Shown: positions 23,768-31,808, counted from the first letter of the stretch. The stretch is DNA of 64,000 nt from Salinimonas chungwhensis DSM 16280 (GCF_000378185.1 NZ_KB899385.1:62001-126000); one strand, 5' to 3'. Numbers and translations are program-made. Notes: generated by a model not told the origin, from the sequence alone.

Positions 23768-25528
23768 ATGTCTAACACAGCCGGCCCGGTCATATATATC
23801 AAGAATGATCTGATTAATGAAAAATACCTTGCCGTTGTGGACTCCATGGTTGAGAAGCGTCTTGTTAAACCTTCCTTCAAACTGCTAATCGAAGGCCTTT
23901 CCACCGCATTACTTTATGCGGTTCACGTCGATGATACCGGTAGTTTCGTTAAGTTCTTTGATGCTTGCGATGCTATCGAGGGCAAAATTGACCCCGATTA
24001 CAAAACCGAGCGCCCAATCCAACTTGGTAAGATTACACGTTACAACAGAGTTAAAGAACTCGAGAAAAAGGGTTTTTTGCAGCCATTTATCCGACAGGAA
24101 TACATACGAGAATTGTTCCCTGGGCGGGGAGCAAGCAGGCTAAAGGCATATACACTTCTAGTGCCTTCTATAATGCAGCTCAAACCAGCCCAAGTTGAAA
24201 AAAGTGATTTTTCTCAGCGTACTAGCGAATACAAAGCTGCTAGAAAGGTTGAAAGTGAAAATGCAGCGCAGATGGAGTTTGGATTTGTAAGCAAACCTGT
24301 TGAAAAGCTAGGCTCATTACAAATTTTAGCAACTTATTTTAGTGAGTTTGTTCGACCAGACCACACTTTTTCAACGAAAAAAATTAATGGAACCAAATTA
24401 CTTAGGAATCCTGAATCTGGAGAAGCCGGTAAGCTTTACGTGGAAACCGTTTCTTCGACTGATACCGAAATCATGGTTGCTGATGATATGGTGCTTCTCA
24501 ACTATTTCTACAGTTCCATTCAAGAGCGTTTGAACGAAATTAAAAATTCTATAAAAGCTCCCTTCGAAAACCTCTTCAGATTCGATAAGCGAGAAATACT
24601 ACTGGATTTCAGGCAGTCCGACAGTGGCGGGAACAGAGATGTTTTGGATCGTCAGATAAAGCGGTTAACCAACACAAAGTTTAATCTTGAGGCAAGTAAG
24701 GAAGCTTTGTGGCTGATTAAGAATCTGGGGATAATTGATAGTAAAGGTGTCCCCTACTCAAAAGCCCCTGTTCAGTTACTCCACGAACGCGGAGAACAGA
24801 TTGAAGCAAAAAAAGAAGACCAGGATGAGATGGTAGCTATGAGAAAGTCTCGTAGATACGTAGATGTTTCACTTCCCTCCTTCATTGAAAATCTGATAAA
24901 TGAGGCTATTCGAGAGTTGGAACAACGCCGGTTGGTCACTGAAAAGTATGACACAGTCCCTTTCCTGACAATGTACGACAGAGATAAAAGACTTTTAGAA
25001 AACGAAGATAAGGGTTTAGTCTGGATTCTCAATGACTATTTATCGAGTATGCTTGCGCGTCCAGGTTTTAAGCATGGCCCTATTGATCTAATTGTTTTCA
25101 CTACTCGCTTCAATCGAACTATCCAGAGTAAAGACGATGAGCAAAGAATTTCGCAACTGATGCTGAGAGTATTCAGTAACACTAATCTTTTACTGTATGT
25201 GGATGGTTGGCAACAGAACGCTAGAAAGAACATTCGTTTCAAATCAATGTACTCTCTACTGGATAATAAGTTTTTGGTTTATATACATAATACGACGCCA
25301 AATTATTCTTCAAAAGCTCGCTTGAGTCGTATTTCCTACAGTATAACGATTGTAAGGTTGGACCAATCAGAAGCTCATGAGTGCTCTGAGAGAAACGCTT
25401 TGATAAGAAAAAATCGTGAGTATGCAGAAGACGAATTATTTCCTTCCTATGGAAAAAGTATCATAGAACGAGCTGACGCCAAGGCGAGTAAGTTTAAACG
25501 CTCTAAGATAGAGCTAGATTCGGACTAA
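23768..25528 (+). CDS. Putative plasmid replication initiator (586 aa)
   Basis: I do not recognise the sequence family. Assignment rests on position: it is flanked on both sides by iterons, with none elsewhere in the window. The protein is soluble, strongly basic and helical. A C-terminal block SRISYSITIVRLDQSEAHECSERN looks beta-rich, and the extreme C-terminus is basic (KASKFKRSKIELDSD). At 586 residues it is about twice the length of most RepA/RepE (Rep_3) initiators, so it may represent a separate initiator class or carry extra domains. Iterons upstream suggest autoregulation; the downstream set suggests handcuffing or copy control. Both are inferred. Confidence 0.65.
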   Translation: MSNTAGPVIYIKNDLINEKYLAVVDSMVEKRLVKPSFKLLIEGLSTALLYAVHVDDTGSFVKFFDACDAIEGKIDPDYKTERPIQLGKITRYNRVKELEKKGFLQPFIRQEYIRELFPGRGASRLKAYTLLVPSIMQLKPAQVEKSDFSQRTSEYKAARKVESENAAQMEFGFVSKPVEKLGSLQILATYFSEFVRPDHTFSTKKINGTKLLRNPESGEAGKLYVETVSSTDTEIMVADDMVLLNYFYSSIQERLNEIKNSIKAPFENLFRFDKREILLDFRQSDSGGNRDVLDRQIKRLTNTKFNLEASKEALWLIKNLGIIDSKGVPYSKAPVQLLHERGEQIEAKKEDQDEMVAMRKSRRYVDVSLPSFIENLINEAIRELEQRRLVTEKYDTVPFLTMYDRDKRLLENEDKGLVWILNDYLSSMLARPGFKHGPIDLIVFTTRFNRTIQSKDDEQRISQLMLRVFSNTNLLLYVDGWQQNARKNIRFKSMYSLLDNKFLVYIHNTTPNYSSKARLSRISYSITIVRLDQSEAHECSERNALIRKNREYAEDELFPSYGKSIIERADAKASKFKRSKIELDSD

Positions 25529-25536
25529 AGTTTTTG

Positions 25537-26017
25537 TCGCGGGTGACGACACTTATTTTCAAATATTTTGAACTTCAAAATCTAAAGAATCAAAATTCTT
25601 CTTTAAGGTATTGAAATATATAGCTTATTTTCATTTCAGTGATCATAAAATCACTCTCCTATGATGATTTTTTCAAACACACTACCCTACTATTATCAAA
25701 AAAAAGTGAAATTTGGGGTAGTGGCTGTATGAAAGATAGCCTAAAAAGCCGCTTTACATGACACTTAGCTAGCCATCTTCGCTCTGAACTACACTTAGAG
25801 CTTAAACAAAGTCGCGTTTTACGACATTTAGCTAGCCATCATCGCTTTGAACAACACTTAGAGCTTAAACAAAGTCGCGTTATACGACACTTAGCTAGTC
25901 ATCATTGCTCTGAACAACACTTAGAGCTTAAACAAAGTCGCGTTATACGACACTTAGCTCGTCATCATCGCTCTGAACAACACTTAAAGCCTACAAGTCG
26001 CTTTGAACGACACTTAG
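25537..26017 (+). repeat. Iteron array downstream of rep, 63-bp compound period
   Basis: One copy at 25537, just after the rep stop, then nine at about 25749, 25779, 25812, 25842, 25875, 25905, 25938, 25968 and 25998. Spacings alternate 30 and 33 bp, making a 63-bp unit with two slightly different iterons (TCGCGTTATACGACACTTAG and TCGCTCTGAACAACACTTAG types) joined by GAGCTTAAACAAAG. The regular alternation shows the array grew by duplication of the pair. Confidence 0.88.
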
Positions 26018-26051
26018 CTCGGATAATAAGGTCTCACAGTTCAATTAGCGT

Positions 26052-26603
26052 TTAGTCCTTTAAATTTTCATCACAGATGGTCAGTTCGGGGAGTTTTGAA
26101 CAGAAATTAACATACTCATATCTATCTATCCGTATACCCTTAAAGCTATGATTACCTTTATACTGAAGATAACGCTTAGTCCTTCTATAAGCCCCACCCA
26201 GATCAAGCACCTGGCCTGCACTCGTATATGCAAGCAAACGATATTTGTAAGGGGTATTGTTTTTAATTGACTGCTTTAAAGCTTCAGACGGTAGCCTTTC
26301 ACTTTCCAACAACCTTTCTAGAGCATGCCTAAACTGCTTGTTGTGTCCCTGCTTTAGGCCTACTATCAAATGCGCAATCTCATGCAGCAAAGTGTTGGTT
26401 AATTGTGCCAATGCTGGAGTATTTAAAAATGCCGAGCTTATTCTGATCGTACCGTCCCTCGACGCTTCACCATACTTTGTAGCAAGCATTTCAACAGTAA
26501 GCTTTGAAAATGGATGAGCCCAATGCGCTTCGAGAAATGCTTTCCTTGCTTTAGCCAAGCACCTTGATAATTCAGCCTGTATGATTTCTTCTGTGATCTT
26601 CAT
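26052..26603 (-). CDS. SprT-like metallopeptidase-fold protein (183 aa)
   Basis: The start at 26603 fits the promoter module 28 nt upstream; the frame from 26633 overlaps it. LLHEIAHLIVGLKQGHNKQF gives HExxH plus a third His, the zinc site of SprT/Spartan-like peptidases. There is no zinc ribbon after it. In Spartan this fold cuts proteins crosslinked to DNA. A role in handling covalent protein-DNA complexes on the plasmid is inference. Confidence 0.75.
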   Translation of the reverse strand: MKITEEIIQAELSRCLAKARKAFLEAHWAHPFSKLTVEMLATKYGEASRDGTIRISSAFLNTPALAQLTNTLLHEIAHLIVGLKQGHNKQFRHALERLLESERLPSEALKQSIKNNTPYKYRLLAYTSAGQVLDLGGAYRRTKRYLQYKGNHSFKGIRIDRYEYVNFCSKLPELTICDENLKD

Positions 26604-26630
26604 AAATTGCACCTTGATTTGAATACAGTG

Positions 26631-26659
26631 CAACGTAGCTTGAGGAAAGTCTTGGTCAA
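26631..26659 (-). promoter_or_regulatory. Promoter-like module, TTGNNN-N17-ACRTTR family
   Basis: TTGACC at 26654-26659, 17-bp spacer, ACGTTG at 26631-26636; 28 nt before the ATG at 26603. Confidence 0.72.
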
Positions 26660-26743
26660 ATTATGCAGCAGCCCCCGCCCTACCCCACCTAAAAAAATAA
26701 TAAGGGATGCTCATGGGGATAATTTGAAAGCTGTTTAAGCCAA

Positions 26744-26768
26744 CCCCTGAAGCGATAGCGACAAGGGG
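26744..26768 (-). repeat. Conserved-loop hairpin (TCGCTATCGCTTC family)
   Basis: CCCCT/AGGGG stem around TGTCGCTATCGCTTC on the minus strand, 23 nt after the stop of the DndC-like gene. Confidence 0.6.
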
Positions 26769-26790
26769 GAGGCAGTCAGCCTGAAGCTGA

Positions 26791-28524
26791 CTAAAAATCC
26801 ATGACTGCCTGTGGCTGAGTCATCGTCTGTTTCTGACTGGCCAATAATAAATGTGCTGTATACTCTTCTTTTGAAATTGACGCCCCCGTACAGATATGTT
26901 CAAAAGATTTGCCATACGTCGTACTAAGAGCGTTATATACTTGGGCACGTTGTGTCTCTGCATGTAACCGTGGGATCGAACCTTTGCGAAGCTTCAAAAG
27001 GCCACATTCCAACATGGCTTTGATAATCGTAGTTGGACACTTACCTTTACCCCAGTGTCCCATGTTGAGTGAATCCGGGAACCACTCTTCTACAAAGCTC
27101 ATGGCCATCCCGCACTCGCTTCTGATTTCAGCACTATTTGCTTCCTCGAATGGCACCAGGTCAATTTCCGTCCCCAGCTTCGCTACTCGGTGAAGTCGGC
27201 CAGTGACGACGCTATGGCGGTCATCTTCATGCAAGCCTGTGCACTCATGGAGTGATACATAGCCATTGATGTCGAAGTATCTGTATTCAGGTAACTTGGC
27301 TGGTTCAGCATATTGAGTATTAGGTATTGGATAACGCAATCCATCAGTATGAACTTCATGCCAAATACGAATCGCCTCTCCTGCGAGCTGCTCACCACCC
27401 TCTCGTGCCCAGTGATATTGAATCATCAATAACTCTTTGTAGCCTATTAGCTGGAACCGGTGAGCCTCATATCCATACCGATCGTAAAATGCTTCTTCTT
27501 CAAGTGCATCAATGGTAAGGACGTAACGAAGCAGATCTTGTCTGTATGCAAGAGAATACTGATTGTAGCCAACCTTCACGAAGCCACCAGCTTTAAGCTC
27601 ACGGCCCATCATGGAGCGCGAATATTGGTAGTCATAAAGAGTATTAACCATAAATTCACGAAGTTTGACCATTGGAGCCATATACCCGTATGTCTCCTGG
27701 CTTGTATCTATCTGAGCCTGCAAGCTTTTGTCATTTTCGACCATGGCGCACAACATACAGCCAAATCGTGCCCCACAGGCCTTGTCTGTTTGCTTATTAG
27801 TACCTGCGAAAAGATCGCAAGTACCAGAGTTGCCTGCAGCATAGTGCTTTCTAAGCCCTTTAGCATGGTCTTCTATAAAAGACTCGATATCGTCTTGCTC
27901 GATTGCGTTGGCCAGCGACCATACATCCGTAAGACTCCAGTCTTTGATTGGAGCAATCGTAAAGCCCATATCTGTACGCACAACACTATCTGCAGTCTCA
28001 CCGCGCTTTTCTATATTGGCTGCCCGGATAACAGACTCTTGGCTGCGAGTACCGCTGGCGGAAACAACCTTTTCAGTCTGGTGCGTTGCCTTAACCTCTC
28101 TCAAAAAGCGCTTCATTGGCTCAATTTTCCAATCTATGGTGCAATCACGTCCATTGTTGCTCGTCATAGGTGTTCTGAGCAGCTTTCCACGTCCCAAATA
28201 CTCAACCATCGGTAGGTTAGATAGTGAGGGGGTGATCTCTTTGGTATAAATTGGAAGTCCATGTTCACGACCGAACCTGGTCGCAGCATCGTGTACATCA
28301 AGGATAAAGTTATGAAGTTCAAAGTTGTCTATCGTGGTGTTGGTTGTCACGATATATAGTGGACCTGCCATAGGGTTTTCTTTGATAGCCTGCTTGAGCC
28401 CTTCAACAGCGCAGTGCGCTACACAAATGCTGTCTTTGCCTGATAAACCTACAGTGACTACCCAGTTATTTGAGAAAAGATTGGTAAATGTATCAACGGT
28501 TCGATTGAGTTTTGACAGCTGCAT
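26791..28524 (-). CDS. DndC-like PAPS-reductase family protein (577 aa)
   Basis: The N-terminus carries the ATP-PPase loop LSGKDS (28-32). GTRSQES follows at 158-164 and API.DWSLTDVW at 191-202, the order seen in DndC and related proteins. Four Cys (C236, C250, C256, C259, the last three as CGARFGCMLC) are spaced as in the Fe-S cluster site of DndC. DndC works in DNA phosphorothioate modification with DndA, B, D and E, and none of these is in the window. Promoter module TTGCCA-17-ACATTA lies 29 nt upstream. It might act with an unseen partner, modify another substrate, or be an IbrA-like regulator; I cannot decide. Confidence 0.82.
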   Translation of the reverse strand: MQLSKLNRTVDTFTNLFSNNWVVTVGLSGKDSICVAHCAVEGLKQAIKENPMAGPLYIVTTNTTIDNFELHNFILDVHDAATRFGREHGLPIYTKEITPSLSNLPMVEYLGRGKLLRTPMTSNNGRDCTIDWKIEPMKRFLREVKATHQTEKVVSASGTRSQESVIRAANIEKRGETADSVVRTDMGFTIAPIKDWSLTDVWSLANAIEQDDIESFIEDHAKGLRKHYAAGNSGTCDLFAGTNKQTDKACGARFGCMLCAMVENDKSLQAQIDTSQETYGYMAPMVKLREFMVNTLYDYQYSRSMMGRELKAGGFVKVGYNQYSLAYRQDLLRYVLTIDALEEEAFYDRYGYEAHRFQLIGYKELLMIQYHWAREGGEQLAGEAIRIWHEVHTDGLRYPIPNTQYAEPAKLPEYRYFDINGYVSLHECTGLHEDDRHSVVTGRLHRVAKLGTEIDLVPFEEANSAEIRSECGMAMSFVEEWFPDSLNMGHWGKGKCPTTIIKAMLECGLLKLRKGSIPRLHAETQRAQVYNALSTTYGKSFEHICTGASISKEEYTAHLLLASQKQTMTQPQAVMDF

Positions 28525-28552
28525 GATTTTAACCCTTTGAATAATATAGGGT

Positions 28553-28581
28553 TAATGTGTCACGTGAGGCGGCGATGGCAA
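28553..28581 (-). promoter_or_regulatory. Promoter-like module, TTGNNN-N17-ACRTTR family
   Basis: TTGCCA at 28576-28581, 17-bp spacer, ACATTA at 28553-28558; 29 nt before the ATG at 28524. Confidence 0.78.
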
Positions 28582-28677
28582 CTCAGAGGGCAGCTAACCT
28601 CTGGAACCAAAATAAAAAACGTTTAGTTCATATAGATGATAAGGTGGTCGAAAAGCCGGGCTGTTGGGTCCCACTAG

Positions 28678-28857
28678 TTATTGAGCAGAAGATTTCTCAT
28701 TCTGAATTTTCTCATAGATCTCTTCACGATGGACATCTACATGTTGGGGAGCAGAAATACCTATTCTAACTTGGTTCCCTTTTATACCAAGCACTGTAAT
28801 TGTTTTGTCATCATCAATTCTTAGTGATTCACCCGCCCGGCGTGTCAAAATTAGCAT
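28678..28857 (-). CDS. csrA: CsrA/RsmA-family RNA-binding regulator (59 aa)
   Basis: Translated by hand. It starts [14 protein letters not shown], has [16 protein letters not shown] in the centre and [10 protein letters not shown] at the end, which is the full CsrA signature including the basic HREE segment used to bind GGA motifs. CsrA is a homodimer that controls mRNA translation and stability. AAAGGA precedes the ATG at 28857. The 11-bp motif shared with the pilus and c-di-GMP operons lies 97 nt upstream. Being plasmid-borne it may reprogram host motility, biofilm and virulence-type genes or control its own pilus. That is inference. Confidence 0.92.
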   Translation of the reverse strand: MLILTRRAGESLRIDDDKTITVLGIKGNQVRIGISAPQHVDVHREEIYEKIQNEKSSAQ

Positions 28858-28890
28858 TGAAAGTCCTTTATATATTTAAGATTGGTGGTA

Positions 28891-28912
28891 AGCGCCAGCG
28901 ATAGCAGGCGCT
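28891..28912 (-). repeat. Conserved-loop hairpin (TCGCTATCGCTTC family)
   Basis: AGCGCC/GGCGCT, a 6-bp stem around TGCTATCGCT. It lies between the 144-aa gene and csrA, 34 nt before the csrA start, so it could also act in the csrA leader. Confidence 0.55.
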
Positions 28913-28953
28913 TAAGTTAAAATACGGGAGTCTAAGTCAAGTGTGAAACAGAT

Positions 28954-28964
28954 TCCCGATTTAT
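28954..28964 (-). promoter_or_regulatory. ATAAATCGGGA motif upstream of csrA
   Basis: One of four exact copies in the window, each in the orientation of the gene it precedes; 97 nt before csrA. Confidence 0.6.
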
Positions 28965-28967
28965 CGA

Positions 28968-29402
28968 CTATTTGGTTATTATCCGAGACTTTTTCATAGC
29001 GCAGATGAAATGAAGTTGTACATCACCTTTTTTAAATGTTGTTGAGTCTAATGGTGCTGTGTCTGGGCGTTGAAGTAGGAATGCATTTGCAGATGTAACG
29101 CTGTCAAAAACCCCTGCTATTTGAAAATAACCTCCATAGGTATACATATACATGTCAGCAAAAGGGAGTGAGTTAGACGACAAATTTTCAAGGTCATATT
29201 TATTTAACCCTGAATATAAATCTGCCATCAGCTGAATCTCTGGAAAACCAGGCAAGGTTGATACCGCTATTTTGTCCTTATTCTTAAACAGGATAGCATG
29301 ACCTACTTCATTAAAGGCCAAGTGGGTTATCCGGTGCAACTTGCTCATAGATTTTACATAGAGAACGTGACGGTTTTCGGTGGTTAGCTTTAGATAATTC
29401 AT
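28968..29402 (-). CDS. Hypothetical protein (144 aa)
   Basis: Soluble protein of mixed composition with a MYMYTYGGYF block. Monocistronic, promoter module TTGCAC-17-ACATTA 26 nt upstream. No family recognised. Confidence 0.6.
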   Translation of the reverse strand: MNYLKLTTENRHVLYVKSMSKLHRITHLAFNEVGHAILFKNKDKIAVSTLPGFPEIQLMADLYSGLNKYDLENLSSNSLPFADMYMYTYGGYFQIAGVFDSVTSANAFLLQRPDTAPLDSTTFKKGDVQLHFICAMKKSRIITK

Positions 29403-29427
29403 GTTACCTCCAATATTTCAATGGAAG

Positions 29428-29456
29428 TAATGTTGCAGCTGGTGGATATCGTGCAA
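29428..29456 (-). promoter_or_regulatory. Promoter-like module, TTGNNN-N17-ACRTTR family
   Basis: TTGCAC at 29451-29456, 17-bp spacer, ACATTA at 29428-29433; 26 nt before the ATG at 29402. A Chi octamer lies within the spacer (29438-29445). Confidence 0.7.
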
Positions 29457-29541
29457 TTTATACGGAATGTCGATGCCTAACATCGAACTTTATGGTCATA
29501 GGAGCAGCACTTCAGCATTATTTAATACTACTCCCCCACTC

Positions 29542-30000
29542 TCAATGATGTGTGGCGCCACCTGCTGACAAGTTATAAGTATGGTAACCGCTAAACTGTT
29601 TGCCCAAAGATATATGAGTAAATACTTCTCTTAACCTTTCTAGCACAATCAACCAATCATGCTGACCGGCCACTATGAAAGTTTCCTTACCTGAGAAATA
29701 TTGAATATTAATTCCTATAGCCAGTTCGTTTTCAATCTCTGAAAGTATTGAATCCCGATTGCATACAGCGCGGTCAAATAAATATCTTTTAAATTCACTT
29801 TTTGTTGCTACGCGAGTTAAGATTTCTTCTATGTCTCTGCTGGTTATGCTGTCACACAGAGACTGTGTAGGTAATCTGATGCAGGTAGAGACTTCAAAAC
29901 AAGGGGTATCATTAGTACCCTGCCCCATAGCACTACTATCTACTTTACAGGTAGATCTATCACTAATGATATTCAATCGATCCACAAATTTTTCTTCCAT
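29542..30000 (-). CDS. Hypothetical protein (152 aa)
   Basis: Soluble, with five Cys in the first half and an IVLERLREVFTHI helix near the end. Preceded by TAGGAG. A near-module (TTGCCT-17-ACTTTA) lies 28 nt upstream. No recognised family. Confidence 0.55.
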   Translation of the reverse strand: MEEKFVDRLNIISDRSTCKVDSSAMGQGTNDTPCFEVSTCIRLPTQSLCDSITSRDIEEILTRVATKSEFKRYLFDRAVCNRDSILSEIENELAIGINIQYFSGKETFIVAGQHDWLIVLERLREVFTHISLGKQFSGYHTYNLSAGGATHH

Positions 30001-30027
30001 TCGCTGTTCTCCTAAAGTAAGAACTTA

Positions 30028-30056
30028 TAAAGTGAAGAAGTTGGTAGACAAGGCAA
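30028..30056 (-). promoter_or_regulatory. Variant promoter-like module
   Basis: TTGCCT at 30051-30056, 17-bp spacer, ACTTTA at 30028-30033; 28 nt before the ATG at 30000. The third base departs from the ACRTTR pattern. A TATAAG overlaps it. Confidence 0.45.
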
Positions 30057-30112
30057 AACCTGAGGAAGATGAACAATGGTGAGACTGAATATTTGGAATG
30101 TTGAAGTAGAAA

Positions 30113-30254
30113 TTTCAACGGTTGAAAATGTGCTTCTTGGAAAGTTTCAACGGTTGAAAATGTGCTTCTTAGGAAGTTTCAACAGTTGAAAATATGCTTC
30201 TTGAGAAGTTTCAACGGTTGAAAATGCCCTTTTTGGGAGTTTCAACGGTTGAAA
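30113..30254. repeat. parS: Candidate parS array: five 15-bp palindromes
   Basis: TTTCAACGGTTGAAA at 30113-30127, 30145-30159, 30209-30223 and 30240-30254, and TTTCAACAGTTGAAA at 30177-30191. Starts are 32, 32, 32 and 31 bp apart, three helical turns. Spacers are near-identical (ATGTGCTTCTT and similar). Three single copies follow at 31729, 32423 and 33281, all in intergenic DNA on the way to parA. This is what a centromere for the ParB at 35134 should look like. Confidence 0.75.
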
Positions 30255-30500
30255 AATGAAATGTTTAAGGTGTTAGAGGCCTGCGGCTAACAAGGTTATA
30301 TCTTTTAAAATATCTCAGTTGCTTGTGAACGGCTCCACAATCAGCAAGTCCGAAGCCAATCCATCAAGTCTCTCTTAAAGTTTGATAAAGGTTCTTTCGA
30401 ACCAAGCTTTTTCGTATAGATACTGCGCAACATAGGTTAGGTATTTCCTTTCCGTGTCAGCAAATACAGTCTCCTGGATAAACTGGGTATCCGTTGGATG

Positions 30501-30752
30501 CTAATTAAAAACTGCTACGTTTAGTAACGATGTTTGATTGTGTGTATCGTTGAGCTGGTCTATAAGTTGCTGAACTCCCCTAATATTGAATTGTTCATTA
30601 GGGGAATACAGAGCCTGATAAGTAAGAGGGTTAAGGATACATCGAGCTTGAATTGTCTGCTGAATATGATTGGCAATACAGACATGGTGACCCATTATAT
30701 ATCCGCAAAAAGTCTGTTCAGATAATTCATCCAATTGTTTCTTTAGATCCAA
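30501..30752 (-). CDS. Possible small protein, TTG start (83 aa)
   Basis: The frame opens with TTG at 30752 and has no good ribosome site. The sequence (QQLIDQLNDTHNQTSLLNVAVF at the end) is plausible but unremarkable, and opposite-strand frames of similar length overlap. Low confidence. Confidence 0.3.
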   Translation of the reverse strand: MDLKKQLDELSEQTFCGYIMGHHVCIANHIQQTIQARCILNPLTYQALYSPNEQFNIRGVQQLIDQLNDTHNQTSLLNVAVFN

Positions 30753-30993
30753 TCATTGACTGGAAACGTTGTTCGAGCAATCTCTGGTATCAAAAAAAGC
30801 CAAGTTGCTGTGATATATGTCTACACGCCTTAGATTTTCCGCAACCTTCGAAACCAGCGATTGAGAGATATTTTCTAATTGTTTTGGGGTAATTAGTCAT
30901 TAAGCAGGTCCATGGTTAAGCTGGTGGTTCTAATGTGCATTTAGTATGACTTTTACCTATGAAGCTGAAGCGTTAGTGAGTCATCAGCACCAT

Positions 30994-31278
30994 TCATTTT
31001 TTAAACTTAATATACTTGTAGCCAAATTCTCTCGCTCTAATAAATGCTGGCCTCAACAAGTCTGGTACACCAGAATAATTTGTAGCCATGCTGACAATAA
31101 GCTCATAAATATGGTCCACACCATTGTTTAAATTTGCATAGCTTGATACTTCACTTATAAAACGCCACTCTTCGAATGCTTCAGTTTCGTTGTGTTTACC
31201 GAGAATATGCTGCATATCGATAGTTAAGATCTCACCATAGGTAGCTCCCGGCAACACGCTATCCATTTTACAATTCAT
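30994..31278 (-). CDS. Hypothetical protein (94 aa)
   Basis: AGGAGAACC precedes the ATG. Soluble, helical, with an aromatic/basic C-terminus (REFGYKYIKFKK). It follows the 87-aa gene by 43 nt and may share its transcript. Unknown function. Confidence 0.55.
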   Translation of the reverse strand: MNCKMDSVLPGATYGEILTIDMQHILGKHNETEAFEEWRFISEVSSYANLNNGVDHIYELIVSMATNYSGVPDLLRPAFIRAREFGYKYIKFKK

Positions 31279-31321
31279 GAAGGTTCTCCTTTCTGAGTAT
31301 GAGACAAACTAAGTCAATACT

Positions 31322-31585
31322 TTACTGACGTGTAACCTTAATGACTTTAATGACTTTTGGTATTTCGCCATTTGTTATTATAAAAAGAGTTTCAATCGAG
31401 CACTTCACCTTGAGTTTTGTTGAGCGAGACTTTATTTGACTAGAAAATTTTTTAATCGATTGACGGTAGCTACCGTCGTCGTCAGCTACTGGTAAGAAAA
31501 CCCCATAGTTGCCCGGTTCGCCCCTTAATACCTCAAGCAAAGATTTTGATTCAAAAGAAATATGTTTTAGCGTTGACTTTTTCAT
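31322..31585 (-). CDS. Hypothetical basic protein (87 aa)
   Basis: Lys/Ser-rich, soluble. Promoter-like TTCGAC-18-ACGTTG lies 30 nt upstream. No family recognised. Confidence 0.5.
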   Translation of the reverse strand: MKKSTLKHISFESKSLLEVLRGEPGNYGVFLPVADDDGSYRQSIKKFSSQIKSRSTKLKVKCSIETLFIITNGEIPKVIKVIKVTRQ

Positions 31586-31614
31586 TCGTACTCTCAGTTA
31601 GTTGGATTCTAGGT

Positions 31615-31644
31615 CAACGTATTGAGTTAAAGGCTTAAGTCGAA
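31615..31644 (-). promoter_or_regulatory. Promoter-like module, weak -35, 18-bp spacer
   Basis: TTCGAC at 31639-31644, 18-bp spacer, ACGTTG at 31615-31620; 30 nt before the ATG at 31585. Confidence 0.45.
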
Positions 31645-31728
31645 TTTGAGGGAACCGCCCGTTTGAAGGAGAGAGGAGGGTCTTCTAACTTATGGATAAA
31701 GCTAAATCTAGCGTTTGCTGCCGTATAT

Positions 31729-31743
31729 TTTCAACGGTTGAAA
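31729..31743. repeat. parS: Candidate parS single site
   Basis: TTTCAACGGTTGAAA, exact copy of the array palindrome, in intergenic DNA. Confidence 0.65.
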
Positions 31744-31808
31744 AAGTAAGGAGTGTTGTCAAGCTGGGACGTCTAAAGTGGAGTAGGGCAAACAAGTTTG
31801 CCCCGCTA

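Larger units (their letters stand above)
407..30927. repeat. Chi octamers GCTGGTGG concentrated in the left half
   Basis: I found 22 copies of the E. coli Chi octamer here. Reading on the minus strand: first bases at 407, 2730, 6972, 8017, 8572, 8889, 10091, 11074, 11464, 15444, 15969, 21381, 27584. On the plus strand: 2908, 8738, 14879, 15482, 16036, 21238, 22237, 29438, 30920. Only four more occur in the remaining 33 kb (42657, 48323, 49779, 61171, all minus). The scan was by eye and may have missed a few. Confidence 0.75.

Noticed and set aside
25537..26017. Downstream repeat array considered as a CRISPR
   Set aside because: Spacers are not unique; the 63-bp period holds two related 20-bp cores identical to those upstream of the initiator gene, so these are iterons. 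No cas genes are present.
30113..30254. Palindrome array considered as a CRISPR or integration site
   Set aside because: 15-bp perfect palindromes with near-identical spacers and single copies near parA fit a centromere better.
30653..30892. Plus-strand 79-codon frame in the parS-parA region
   Set aside because: No ribosome site, and it overlaps an equally weak frame on the other strand.
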